The notes beneath the pieces were generated by a model. That model had not been told where the DNA came from. It saw only the letters and a program-made list of their open reading frames with translations, and ran no database searches. This document shows, piece by piece, positions 1 to 8,420 of a DNA stretch of 64,000 nucleotides. Source of the DNA: Bacteroidota bacterium (GTDB lineage: Bacteria; Bacteroidota; Bacteroidia; Cytophagales; Cytophagaceae); the NCBI GenBank assembly GCA_023392125.1, contig JAEVZS010000016.1, positions 1-64,000 of the forward strand, in the 5' to 3' direction. The position numbers were made by a program, and so were the translations under genes. The first letter of the stretch is position 1. Every line of letters begins with the position of its first letter.

Positions 1-130
1 ATCGCTGGTAAGTAAAAGAATGGGAAAGAAGTATATGCAAATCCCTGATTACGGAGAATATTTCGGCTAATTTACCCACTGATTCACACTATTTATATTT
101 CGGCCTGTGTGCCACAGGCCGAGGAAAGGG
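1..130. repeat. Left copy of a direct repeat
   Basis: Bases 1-130 are repeated at 223-351 with a few substitutions and a short deletion before the final palindrome. Both copies contain ATCGCTGGTAAGTAAAAGAA near the start and end in a palindrome followed by GAGGAAAGG. The unit probably begins left of the window. No convincing gene lies in 1-421; short reading frames here are repeat-derived. Confidence 0.85.
101..121. repeat. Short palindrome, copy 1
   Basis: A near-perfect palindrome with arms CGGCCTGTG and CACAGGCCG. It is preceded by TATATTT and followed by GAGGAAAGG. The same flanks and structure occur at 322-342 and 3251-3271, so it behaves as a dispersed REP-like element. Confidence 0.8.
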
Positions 131-222
131 CTTTTAGGTGTAAAAAAATCAAAATATTTTTTACCTATCCCGTGGTCTGTGTATCGTCTCTCCGCAGTCG
201 CGTGGCACACCGACCGCAATGT

Positions 223-351
223 ATATCGCTGGTAAGTAAAAGAATGGTAAAGAAGCATATACAAATCCCTGATTACAGAGAATATTTCGGCTAATTTACC
301 TACCTGATTGTATTTATATTCCGGCCTGTGTGCCACAGGCCGAGGAAAGGT
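223..351. repeat. Right copy of the direct repeat
   Basis: This is the second copy of the sequence at 1-130, about 222 bases downstream, separated by a unique A+T-rich stretch at 131-222. The arrangement is that of a tandem duplication of a roughly 222-base unit. It lies downstream of the T9SS protein gene that ends at 422. Confidence 0.85.
322..342. repeat. Short palindrome, copy 2
   Basis: Identical in its arms to the palindrome at 101-121 and located at the end of the second direct-repeat copy. It lies 30 bases before a transcription-terminator hairpin. Confidence 0.8.
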
Positions 352-371
352 CTGTAGCTAACCAGATTATA

Positions 372-403
372 AAGAGGCCCCGGTATAATAGACGGGGCCT
401 CTT
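372..403 (-). terminator. Probable rho-independent terminator
   Basis: An 11-base perfect inverted repeat (AAGAGGCCCCG and its complement) with a 10-base loop lies just past the stop codon of the minus-strand gene ending at 422. On the minus strand the stem is followed by a short T-rich stretch. It most likely ends transcription of the T9SS protein gene. Confidence 0.65.
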
Positions 404-421
404 CTGTTATAAAAGCTTGTA

Positions 422-2815
422 TTACTTTTTGAATACTTTGCGTACTTCAGTATGCTGATTTTGTACGACTTTTATAATATACACTCCGGTAATAAAAGTG
501 TATTGATCCATAGAAATGGCGTTTTCCATTCCCTGATGGCTGGCCTGATAAAGAATATTTCCGGCCAGGTCCGTAATAGTGACCTGATACGCTTCCTGGG
601 GCTGTATTCCGTCCATAGTAAGGAAGAGTGTATTTTCTACCGGATTGGGGAACGTACTTAACCTTGCCGAGCTGTTTACAACCTGAAAGCTAATGGTTTT
701 TCCCTGTCCTGCCGTTCCGCTACCATTGATCCCTGTGTAAGGAGTAGCCTTAAGGGTATAGTTTCCGTTGGCATAGTGATGTACGGCATAGTTTCCGTTG
801 CTGTCTCCGAAAAGCGCATACGGTGCTGTGTTTTCTTTTCTGAAAGCAGCAACTCCGTTGTAATCAAAGACAACACTGACCGTAGAAGGCATACGTGAGT
901 GCGCCTTGATATTGAGCTTGTTGGTTCCGATGGCGGCCACATCAATGATATGTCCGCTGCGCAATGTGTCGATTTCCTGGTTAGTGTTGGCATTGATAAG
1001 GATAAAATCAATATCGCCGGGATCATCGGCAAGGACAAACTGTATGGTTCTGGATTCGATGACGGAACCGGTACCGTTAGGTCCCGAATACACGGTAGCT
1101 GTAATGGATTTTGAACCGGGCGTAGCGCCGTTCCAAGGGTTATAGTTACCATTGTTATCGCCGCCTGCGGCATAAGGCGCCACATTTTCTGTCCGGATTC
1201 CGCTGAAGACCACACTACCCGCAGAAGCCTGCGTGTTGTACCGGATATTATAGCTTTTTCCGGGCAATAGCACCAGCGTATCCCCCTGCTGTATGGTTTT
1301 CAGATCGGTATCACTGTCTGCATCGATCCAGGTAAAGTATGATTTGGGCTGTCCGGGATCATATTTCCAGAGCTTGGTCACTTTATCTGCCGGTGTAAGC
1401 GCATAATCGCCCGGATACGTGGTAAAATAGATCATATTCTTGAAGTGTATAATATTGTCCGTGCCGGCAAAGCTGATCCCGAAGAGTGTTCGCAGAGAGT
1501 TGGTGGTTTCACTGACCACGTCCAGCTCCATAAACTGATAGTAATCGTCCGCATTATAAGGATATTCATAAAACGACGGGCCGTCATTGTCTGCATAAAG
1601 TACATACTTCTGATAAGAAGTCGGCGTGCGGGAATCGCTGCTGCTTATTCTGCCAATCTCTTTTGTTTCATTGGCAAGAGCATCGGTTCTAAAAATTCTG
1701 TCTTCATATCCATCCAGGGACTCAAAAGAAATGGCAAAATTATTTACTGCCATCAGATGCTCAAAGATCCCGTAGGAAACAATGTCCTGAAAGACTGTTC
1801 CCCCTGGTGTGCCGTCAGTGGCCCATAAAGCCACCAGATAGCTGTAATTCTCAATCGCAAAATAAAGATGCGTATCCGTGCGAATATAGCCTCCATCAGG
1901 ATATTCCTGTCTGCCAACAAAGGCCAGCTCTGTAACTACCTCTGTCAAAGGATTAATTTTCCAAAGGAAGCATACATTGTCGAAAGAATCTTCGTAGCTT
2001 ATCAGAAAATGCAGATCACCGGAAAATTTGTCAAGATAATTCAGGAACTTGATTCCCTGACTCCCCGGAATAAACTCGTGATGTAATTGCGTGCCTGCCA
2101 GCGTTCCATCCGTTTTCCACAATTCAAAACCGGTAGTACCATTATCCGCTACGAAATAAACATGACCGGCATCAGAGAAGAAGGTCCTGCGCCCGTATGT
2201 CAGTATGCCATCGCTGCTGCCTGCATAAATATCTTTGACCAGGACTGTACCGGGACCGGTCCCGTCTGTTTTCCATAGCTCGAAGCCATGCACACCGTCA
2301 TTGGCCGGGAAATAAAGCTCGTTGTTAAGAACTGCCGTACTGCTGTAGTATATATTCATGCCACTTGCCGTACCGGGGTAGATATCTTTGACCAGCGAAG
2401 TGCCGGCAACAGTCCCGTCCGTTTTATACAATTCGCTTCCTGTAGCAGCTGAGGTTCCTGTAAAATAGAGAAAGCCGCCCATGGTATTCAGAAAATCATT
2501 GTATTGAGCCAGCTGCACCGTTCCGCCAGGGCTACCATCACTGCTCCATAAATAACCGCTCAGAGAAAAAAAGAACCGGTTATTGAATTCGGCGACCGGA
2601 CGGTAGCAGCAGGTATTAAGGCCGGTTTTAAGCAGGAGCGTTCCGTTGGGTGTACCATCGGTTCGCAAGAGGGAATCTCCGGAACGGAAATAAATATAAT
2701 CCGTAGTCGCGTAAAAATCAGTGCCGGGTGTGGGCAGCTGCCCGATAAATTCCGGCTGGGCATAGGCTATGCCGAAGAGGCTTAGCATCAGCATGCAGAG
2801 AAGGTTTTTTTTCAT
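422..2815 (-). CDS. Secreted T9SS protein with WKTDGT repeats
   Basis: A 797-residue protein with a signal peptide at residues 1-19 ending in AYAQ. Residues about 20-430 contain six or seven copies of a roughly 50-residue repeat with the core LWKTDGTxxGT, as in the ELWXXDGT-type beta-propeller-like proteins of Bacteroidota. Residues about 500-710 hold two tandem domains sharing the motif ENxAPYAxxGDxNGNY. The last 80 residues form a T9SS type A sorting domain (begins FPNPVENTL, ends in a basic KVFKK tail). It should be exported and attached to, or released from, the cell surface. The ligand is unknown. A terminator-like hairpin follows at 372-403. Confidence 0.88.
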   Translation of the reverse strand: MKKNLLCMLMLSLFGIAYAQPEFIGQLPTPGTDFYATTDYIYFRSGDSLLRTDGTPNGTLLLKTGLNTCCYRPVAEFNNRFFFSLSGYLWSSDGSPGGTVQLAQYNDFLNTMGGFLYFTGTSAATGSELYKTDGTVAGTSLVKDIYPGTASGMNIYYSSTAVLNNELYFPANDGVHGFELWKTDGTGPGTVLVKDIYAGSSDGILTYGRRTFFSDAGHVYFVADNGTTGFELWKTDGTLAGTQLHHEFIPGSQGIKFLNYLDKFSGDLHFLISYEDSFDNVCFLWKINPLTEVVTELAFVGRQEYPDGGYIRTDTHLYFAIENYSYLVALWATDGTPGGTVFQDIVSYGIFEHLMAVNNFAISFESLDGYEDRIFRTDALANETKEIGRISSSDSRTPTSYQKYVLYADNDGPSFYEYPYNADDYYQFMELDVVSETTNSLRTLFGISFAGTDNIIHFKNMIYFTTYPGDYALTPADKVTKLWKYDPGQPKSYFTWIDADSDTDLKTIQQGDTLVLLPGKSYNIRYNTQASAGSVVFSGIRTENVAPYAAGGDNNGNYNPWNGATPGSKSITATVYSGPNGTGSVIESRTIQFVLADDPGDIDFILINANTNQEIDTLRSGHIIDVAAIGTNKLNIKAHSRMPSTVSVVFDYNGVAAFRKENTAPYALFGDSNGNYAVHHYANGNYTLKATPYTGINGSGTAGQGKTISFQVVNSSARLSTFPNPVENTLFLTMDGIQPQEAYQVTITDLAGNILYQASHQGMENAISMDQYTFITGVYIIKVVQNQHTEVRKVFKK

Positions 2816-3250
2816 AACTGGTTGATTTTGGTTTAAGTATATAAAATTAAAAAATGGCTGATATCGGACAATGCGGCATAATGTTGATTTTTATCTGATT
2901 TATAATTAGTTACACTAATAATATCAGTTATTTTCAATCATTTATTACTTCATTTTTAAGCTTATGTCTTTACAGATAGTATTTATATATTGCTAATATA
3001 TAGAATATTAATATTTTACACATTAATCATATAGGATATTTTTCAAAAAAAATAATAAAAATAGTACATATTAATGATTTCTGTCTTTTATCCCGGTGCA
3101 TCTTTTGAGCACCAATGCTGGCGGAGAGAGCGGCAATATCATGGTGATTCCTCTATTCTTCGGAGTCTGGCAACTCCGGAAATCTTATCGGGGAGTATAT
3201 AATCCTGCTGACTGAAAACGGTTCAGAGAACCGGGGATAAGGCTATATTT

Positions 3251-3271
3251 CGGTCTGTGTGCCACAGACCG
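3251..3271. repeat. Short palindrome, copy 3, with compensatory change
   Basis: Same element as at 101-121 and 322-342, but the arms read CGGTCTGTG and CACAGACCG. One C has become T and the paired G has become A, so pairing is kept. The flanks TATATTT and GGGGAAAAGG match the other copies. Confidence 0.78.
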
Positions 3272-3319
3272 GGGAAAAGGAAAAAGGGAAAAAGAATAGT
3301 AAAGTCCGGAGACAGATCC

Positions 3320-3358
3320 CCTGAATGCTGTCTGAGGCTCTCCAAGACAGCATTCAGG
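3320..3358. terminator. Strong hairpin after the DUF2945 gene
   Basis: A perfect 14-base inverted repeat (CCTGAATGCTGTCT and its complement) with an 11-base loop sits 35 bases past the stop of the minus-strand gene at 3394. There is no clear T run, so it may act as an mRNA 3' stabiliser rather than a classic terminator. Confidence 0.5.
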
Positions 3359-3393
3359 AGATTCATTCGTTGCCTCCGGGCACTCCGGCTATT

Positions 3394-3603
3394 TCAGAGC
3401 TTGGTAAGCGCTGAACCTTTATGAACCGCAACATGATCCGTTTTGCTGCTTTTGATGGCATATTGCGGATCATCTTCCGTGGCATGGTGCGTATAGCCCT
3501 TGTAATCAAAATTTTTGGTATGTATTGCTGTAATAGTACCGCTTACTCTTCCTGCTTCAGAGTTCCAGCTTACTTTATCCCCTACTTTGTATTTAGTTGC
3601 CAT
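3394..3603 (-). CDS. DUF2945 (HVA1/TUDOR-like) small protein
   Basis: A 69-residue protein beginning MATKYKVGDKVSWNSEAG, with the typical DUF2945 order: KVGDKVxWNS, a GxVxGTI strand, ATEDDPQYAIKS, and a C-terminal H-K-G-ALxKL. Members are small basic beta-barrel proteins with homology to the fungal 'hypervirulence-associated' TUDOR domain. Their biochemical role is not established. The gene starts 7 bases after the stop of the DUF488 gene, so the two are probably co-transcribed. Start ATG at 3603 is clear. Confidence 0.85.
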   Translation of the reverse strand: MATKYKVGDKVSWNSEAGRVSGTITAIHTKNFDYKGYTHHATEDDPQYAIKSSKTDHVAVHKGSALTKL

Positions 3604-3610
3604 AGCTGTG

Positions 3611-4162
3611 TCATTGATGATTGAACAAATCCTGATCGTAATAAAAAACGCGTTTGCCGGCGACTCTGGCAGGTGAGGTATACGGATGCTCTTCTGCTTC
3701 GCCTGCCTTTCTGATATGCAGCACCTTCCAGCCCTTTGCTTTCAGATAGTCCGATACCATGGAGCGGTGACATCTCCACCAGACAGCTTCGGAGCACATA
3801 AATGCAACAGGCTGCTCCAGCGCACTACTTTCCAGCGTTGCGGCGGCTTTTTCAAAATCGTCCGTTTCCATATAGTCGGCATATCCCCTGAACGAATCAT
3901 TTCGCCAGCGGTCATTCCTTGAATCCTTCCGGACTTTTCTTCTGCCGCCCAGATCTTCTATGTGCACATATCGGATTCCGTTCTTTGCCAGGGTCTCTGC
4001 CAGATTTTCACTGTTAAACTGAGGATACTTCCGCGATCCGGGAAAACGCCGTATATCAGCCAGCATCGTAATACCAAAGGATTGCAAGGCCTGAATAAAA
4101 TCATCCATGCTACGGGTCGAATGCCCTATGGTATAGATCGTATGCTGCTCTGATGCCCCCAT
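3611..4162 (-). CDS. DUF488 family protein
   Basis: The 183-residue protein shows DUF488 hallmarks: IYTIGHSTRSMDDFIQAL near the N-terminus, then DIRRFPGSRKYPQFN, a central YVHIEDLGGRR, and a late MCSEAVWWRCHRSMVSDYL with the conserved cysteine and histidine. The family is widespread and often near nucleic-acid or metal-stress genes, but no reaction is firmly assigned. The reading frame can be extended to a TTG at 4192. I prefer the ATG at 4162 because it lies just before the conserved start of the domain. It is followed directly by the DUF2945 gene. Confidence 0.85.
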   Translation of the reverse strand: MGASEQHTIYTIGHSTRSMDDFIQALQSFGITMLADIRRFPGSRKYPQFNSENLAETLAKNGIRYVHIEDLGGRRKVRKDSRNDRWRNDSFRGYADYMETDDFEKAAATLESSALEQPVAFMCSEAVWWRCHRSMVSDYLKAKGWKVLHIRKAGEAEEHPYTSPARVAGKRVFYYDQDLFNHQ

Positions 4163-4256
4163 CTGATTAGTATAATGACCTGACTCCGGCAATTGTTTTA
4201 ATGATGGCAGTCATCTCATTTGCATTTTCACTCCTCCGGAAACTGTCCGGCATCCC

Positions 4257-4298
4257 AAAAGCCGGTGCTCCCCGGCCGGTTTTCAGGGCGGGCTTTTT
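4257..4298. terminator. Possible bidirectional terminator
   Basis: AAAAGCC at 4257-4263 pairs with GGCTTTT at 4291-4297 around an inner G+C-rich hairpin (CCGG/CCGG). It lies between the lipoprotein gene at 4433 and the DUF488 gene. A T run follows on the plus strand and a shorter one on the minus strand. Confidence 0.4.
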
Positions 4299-4432
4299 AT
4301 GTATACATTGCCGTCGGGAGTCTCAGGCAGCTGCATACTTATTAAAAATCAAATAATTATATACAAGTCTTATACTGAAAAATGAAACAAAAAGGAAGAT
4401 TAAACCCTAACAATCATGCATTGCCTGGCTTT

Positions 4433-5005
4433 CTAGTGTATGCAACCAACATATAATCTTGCCTGCACCTTAAACACATTTCGTTCTACTCTGCTTAACA
4501 CCGCCAGCGCACTATCCGCACTGCTTTCATTTTCATAAATTCCGGTTACCAGAGCAATCATTTCTACCCGTGCATCTTTCTTGTAAAAACGAAGATATTC
4601 CAGGCTTAAGCTCTCGGAAGGAAAACGCCTTGGATAATAAGCACCTGCATACATCTCATCTTCATCGTCTTCCGGTAAGACAATTAAATTTTTAGTCTCG
4701 TCATAAAAACGTCCCAATGTATCAATGGAGCTATTAAACAGCAGACTCAGTTCTGTCATCTTTTCATGAAGACTGTAATAGTCAATATTCGTATCCGCAA
4801 TGACTACAAAACAGGTAGCATAATCCTCCTCTGTGCTGATTACCGTTTCTTCATACCCTGCCTGTGCGTCAGCTTCTGCAATGACCGGCACATCCTTTTG
4901 CTCAGGCAGAGCTTTCTCTTCTGTTATGTCTGTCACATGGGGTCCGCAGGCAGTCATATACATTGCCAGCATCCATCCGAAAATCCGTATCATGGTATTT
5001 TTCAC
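4433..5005 (-). CDS. Putative lipoprotein, SPOR-like C-terminus
   Basis: A 190-residue protein with a signal sequence and lipobox (MTAC, cysteine near residue 20), so it is predicted to be a lipoprotein of the cell envelope. The C-terminal half, with SADSALAVL and VFKVQARLYVG, vaguely resembles a SPOR-type repeat, but I do not recognise a family with certainty. The start is a GTG at 5005, supported by AAGGAG about nine bases upstream. An ATG lies four codons later. Function unknown. Confidence 0.7.
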   Translation of the reverse strand: MKNTMIRIFGWMLAMYMTACGPHVTDITEEKALPEQKDVPVIAEADAQAGYEETVISTEEDYATCFVVIADTNIDYYSLHEKMTELSLLFNSSIDTLGRFYDETKNLIVLPEDDEDEMYAGAYYPRRFPSESLSLEYLRFYKKDARVEMIALVTGIYENESSADSALAVLSRVERNVFKVQARLYVGCIH

Positions 5006-5302
5006 TATAAATCTCCTTACCGGTTGCCGGTATTTGTCATCATTTCTCTGGTATACAGCACTCCTTTGTGCTGATCGTTCACTATCAGAAGCTCATTGGC
5101 TGTATTACTGCACAACAAAAAAGCGGCCAGACCTGAAAAAAACACCTTCAGCTAAAAAGGCCGCCTCCGTCCTTGCCCAAAAGCAAATCAGGAGGCAGGC
5201 ACTTTTCCCCCGTTTAACCAATCATCATCCAGTTATCTATAGTCAGGTATGATTTTATATTTTCCCTTTCCGGCAGGCTTATTCCCCCGGTAGCGGCACA
5301 TG

Positions 5303-5719
5303 TCATTCCCAGGTCCCCATCACAGAAAAGATCACGGATTCATTTTCTACTTCCATATCTATGGGATATATTATCTTGTATTCCTTCATCCTGATGGTAT
5401 CGGCTGCGATCAGTCCCGAAACATCGCCCCACAGCTGAAGCGATATATTGTCTTTTTTGTACAGGCGGAGCTTGAGATGCGGATGTATTCCGAATGTAAC
5501 CGGAAGCGTGTATTCGCTCGGATAGATTTCGGTAGTGGCAAGCACACTTTCATCGTCTGTATTTACAACTTTAATAAACAGATTCTCCTGCTGCGCATGA
5601 TGCTTGTGATAGTGCACCAGCCTGACAGATTTCATGGTAAAGATATAACGGTCTTTTTTGCAGCCGGTCAGGATCATCAGACATCCTGCTATCCAAAGTA
5701 TTTTTTGTATATTTTTCAT
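5303..5719 (-). CDS. Putative small lipoprotein
   Basis: A 138-residue protein beginning MKNIQKILWIAGCLMI and reaching a lipobox (LTGC) at about residue 20, so it is a predicted lipoprotein. The mature part is rich in beta strands with no recognised domain. The ATG at 5719 is preferred over an upstream TTG at 5728. It is separate from the efflux operon upstream. A possible hairpin, GCGGCC at about 5121 and GGCCGC at about 5158, lies between it and the next gene. Confidence 0.65.
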   Translation of the reverse strand: MKNIQKILWIAGCLMILTGCKKDRYIFTMKSVRLVHYHKHHAQQENLFIKVVNTDDESVLATTEIYPSEYTLPVTFGIHPHLKLRLYKKDNISLQLWGDVSGLIAADTIRMKEYKIIYPIDMEVENESVIFSVMGTWE

Positions 5720-5765
5720 TATCAGCAACTAGTTTGAAGTACTGTTTTGTTGTCCGGATACAGGG

Positions 5766-7352
5766 CTAAAACGGCGGCAGGCTCCTTTTCAGCGACGTCA
5801 GCGTCTTATTGATATAGGGAAACAAGGAAACCAGTATAATGGTAAAAACCAGCAGTATGCAGATCATTTCATAGTAATCGACTGCAAAGCGGATCCGGCT
5901 CTGCATCTTCAATGCTCCGTCCAGCAGCTTGGTGCCTGCTCTGGCTGTACCAGCGGGACTGGCGCCATGGGATAGCAGCATCTCCTGATACCGCGCAAAG
6001 ACCTGACCGAAAACAGCGCTTTCTTTTGACACATGAAACTGGAAGGTATTGTAATGCTTGCTGCCGGAAAACAGCTCGAAATAATTGATGAGCGCAATGC
6101 TCAGATAAAAGCCGAAACAGCGCATAAACAGGCAGATTCCTGCGGCTGTCGAGCTCAGCTTTTCGGGTACGGACGTAATGACATACACAATGGTCGGGGT
6201 CATAAGCAGCCCCGCACCCAGCCCCTGCATAAGCAGAGGAACATAAAACGCTTCTTCATTGGCCTGCGGAATAAACAGGAAAATCATCCAGGCATGGTAC
6301 ACAAGCAGCAGCAGAAAGCCGTAGATCCACAGCAGCCTGATCGGCTTGTGGCGTAAAACATAGATACAGGCAAGCACTACACCGGCAACAATACCGGCTA
6401 TATTCCACAGGGTAATGTATCCTACATGTATGGGATCCAGCCCGAGAACAAACTGAAAATGTCCGGTGGCTATACCAAAAGCAAAGCGGCAGATATAGAA
6501 TACCAGCAGGATCACGCCTCCTACCCAGAAGTTTCTGTACCTAAATACCTCCAGGTAAAAGTATGGCCGCTTCATCCTGAGCTGTCTGACAATAAAAATG
6601 ACCGCCAGAACTCCGATGGCTATGCAGCTGTAATATATCCGCTGATCATCGAGCCAGTAATACTGCTGGCCGTATACCATAACATAGCCGGTAAGGCTGA
6701 GTATAACCGCATAAAACAAAAAACTTGCCCAGTCCAACTGATATAAGGGAAACTTGGTAGTAAGCCTCACATCGTTCATGATCAGCAGAAGCAGAACCAG
6801 ACTGGGCAAGTAAGAAAACATCGCACATTTGTAAAGAACGTTGAAATTGAATGCGTCGACAACCTCGGCGGTAGCAACATTATTGAACGGTATCATGGAG
6901 ATCAGCATTCCGAAAAATATGGAATATCCGATCGTACGGGCCTGCTCTGTCCGGAGCTGCATGAAGATCATGGTCAGCGACAGATTGACTGTCATGGTAA
7001 AAGCCATACCCTGTATAAATCTGAAAATAAACAGAAACGCCACCTCTTCCGTTGCAAAACAGATATAAGAGCTCGCTATCTGTATAAAGGTGATAATGAT
7101 AAAGTATTCCTTGGCTGCCAGAAAGCTGAAAAAGCGCCTTTCCAGTGAAAAGAAGCTGGTATATCCGGCATAAAACAACACAACCGAAAAGTACACATCA
7201 TTGATTTCGATACCGGTATTGCCGGCCGCCGCATTTACATTGGTAAGGGGCAGAAAAAACAGAACCAGACTGGGAAGCAGCACGATGAATAAAGTAAACT
7301 TTATCAGCCACTCCGGCACCCATTTCTTAAATAAAAACCGATGAATCTGCAT
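5766..7352 (-). CDS. MFS drug efflux permease (EmrB/DHA2-like)
   Basis: A 528-residue integral membrane protein with about 14 hydrophobic segments, the size and layout of the DHA2 (EmrB/QacA) branch of the major facilitator superfamily. Classic MFS sequence motifs are weak, as is usual for the Bacteroidota branch. It is the last gene of a three-gene operon (TolC-like, HlyD-like, MFS), with only 2 bases between it and the HlyD gene. Together they should form a tripartite pump that spans both membranes and exports toxic compounds. The substrate cannot be read from the sequence. A divergent AraC-type regulator lies upstream of the operon. Confidence 0.85.
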   Translation of the reverse strand: MQIHRFLFKKWVPEWLIKFTLFIVLLPSLVLFFLPLTNVNAAAGNTGIEINDVYFSVVLFYAGYTSFFSLERRFFSFLAAKEYFIIITFIQIASSYICFATEEVAFLFIFRFIQGMAFTMTVNLSLTMIFMQLRTEQARTIGYSIFFGMLISMIPFNNVATAEVVDAFNFNVLYKCAMFSYLPSLVLLLLIMNDVRLTTKFPLYQLDWASFLFYAVILSLTGYVMVYGQQYYWLDDQRIYYSCIAIGVLAVIFIVRQLRMKRPYFYLEVFRYRNFWVGGVILLVFYICRFAFGIATGHFQFVLGLDPIHVGYITLWNIAGIVAGVVLACIYVLRHKPIRLLWIYGFLLLLVYHAWMIFLFIPQANEEAFYVPLLMQGLGAGLLMTPTIVYVITSVPEKLSSTAAGICLFMRCFGFYLSIALINYFELFSGSKHYNTFQFHVSKESAVFGQVFARYQEMLLSHGASPAGTARAGTKLLDGALKMQSRIRFAVDYYEMICILLVFTIILVSLFPYINKTLTSLKRSLPPF

Positions 7353-7354
7353 TT

Positions 7355-8419
7355 TCAGCCCTGATCTTTAGCGATAGAAACATTTACATTCATTCCGACT
7401 TTCAGCAGATCCAGCTCTCCTTTCTCTCCTACCACTCTGATACGGACCGGAACCCGCTGCACAATTTTCACATAATTGCCGGTCGAGTTGTCCGGAGGCA
7501 GCAGGGAAAAGCTCGACCCGGTCGCCGGCGACAAGGAAATAATGACCCCTTTGAAAATCCTGTCGGGATAGGCATCAGCCGTAAACTCGGCGGTATCACC
7601 GATACACATAGACGCTATCTGGGTTTCCTTATAGTTTGCGACCACCCATTTGTCCGTTTCCTTATTTACTATGTACCCCAGCACTTCTCCCACATCAATC
7701 ATCTGCCCTTTTTCGATTGTTCTTCTCCCCATTACCCCATCGTAGGAGGCCGTAATTACCGTATAGGAAACATCCAGCCTGTGCCGGTCCAGCAGCGCTT
7801 CCAGCCGCCGGATCTCTGCCCTGATCACGGCAATATGCGCTCTGGCATCTTCTATCTCCGACAGAGAGGCCAGATAGATATCATTGGCCGACTGATACTC
7901 TGCCTCTGCGACTGTATAGGCCGCTTCCACAGCTTCCAGCTGCTGCCTGGTCGCTGACTCCTCCTTCACCAGCCTGCGGTACCGCTCCTGCTCCAGCTCC
8001 TGCTTCCAGAGGACAGCTCCGGCAGATGATACCAGCGACTTATTTGCCTGAGCCCGCCGGTTGAGCGTGGTAACTTTTACTTCCCAGACTTTCAGCTGGG
8101 CATGAGCATTCATAAGGGCCGCCTCTGTCTGGGCTTCCTGTATCTTGTATTCGCGGTCATCAATCAGCAGCAGGGTGTCACCTTTTTTCACCGGCTGATT
8201 TTCATCAAACTTTACCTCGACAATAAATCCTCCGGCTCTTGATATGACAGGGTTGACATATTCCTGCACCTGCGCATCATTTGTCTTTTCGTTTTTGCAG
8301 ATATCCCACAGGGTAACGATACCCCAGATCAGTAACACGATTCCTGTGCAGCCGGCAATCCAGGTCGTAATAGTGGTGATGACTTTGTCTGTATAATGAC
8401 GTTTGGAAGCGGTTTTCAT
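7355..8419 (-). CDS. HlyD/EmrA-type membrane fusion protein
   Basis: A 354-residue periplasmic adaptor. It has one N-terminal membrane helix (residues about 17-37), a biotinyl-lipoyl-like region with AGGFIVEVKFDENQPVKKGD, a long alpha-helical hairpin (about 80-215), and a C-terminal barrel with GQMIDVGEVLGYI and VPVRIRV. This matches EmrA. It lies between the TolC-like and MFS genes with gaps of 1 and 2 bases, so translation is probably coupled. It links the inner-membrane MFS pump to the outer-membrane channel. Confidence 0.9.
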   Translation of the reverse strand: MKTASKRHYTDKVITTITTWIAGCTGIVLLIWGIVTLWDICKNEKTNDAQVQEYVNPVISRAGGFIVEVKFDENQPVKKGDTLLLIDDREYKIQEAQTEAALMNAHAQLKVWEVKVTTLNRRAQANKSLVSSAGAVLWKQELEQERYRRLVKEESATRQQLEAVEAAYTVAEAEYQSANDIYLASLSEIEDARAHIAVIRAEIRRLEALLDRHRLDVSYTVITASYDGVMGRRTIEKGQMIDVGEVLGYIVNKETDKWVVANYKETQIASMCIGDTAEFTADAYPDRIFKGVIISLSPATGSSFSLLPPDNSTGNYVKIVQRVPVRIRVVGEKGELDLLKVGMNVNVSIAKDQG

Positions 8420-8420
8420 C

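Larger units (their letters stand above)
2816..3393. other. Intergenic region, A+T-rich, with repeats
   Basis: No gene is visible in these 578 bases. The part next to the T9SS gene (2816-3080) is very A+T-rich and should contain its promoter. The right part contains the third copy of the short palindrome (3251-3271) and a strong hairpin (3320-3358). Confidence 0.7.
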
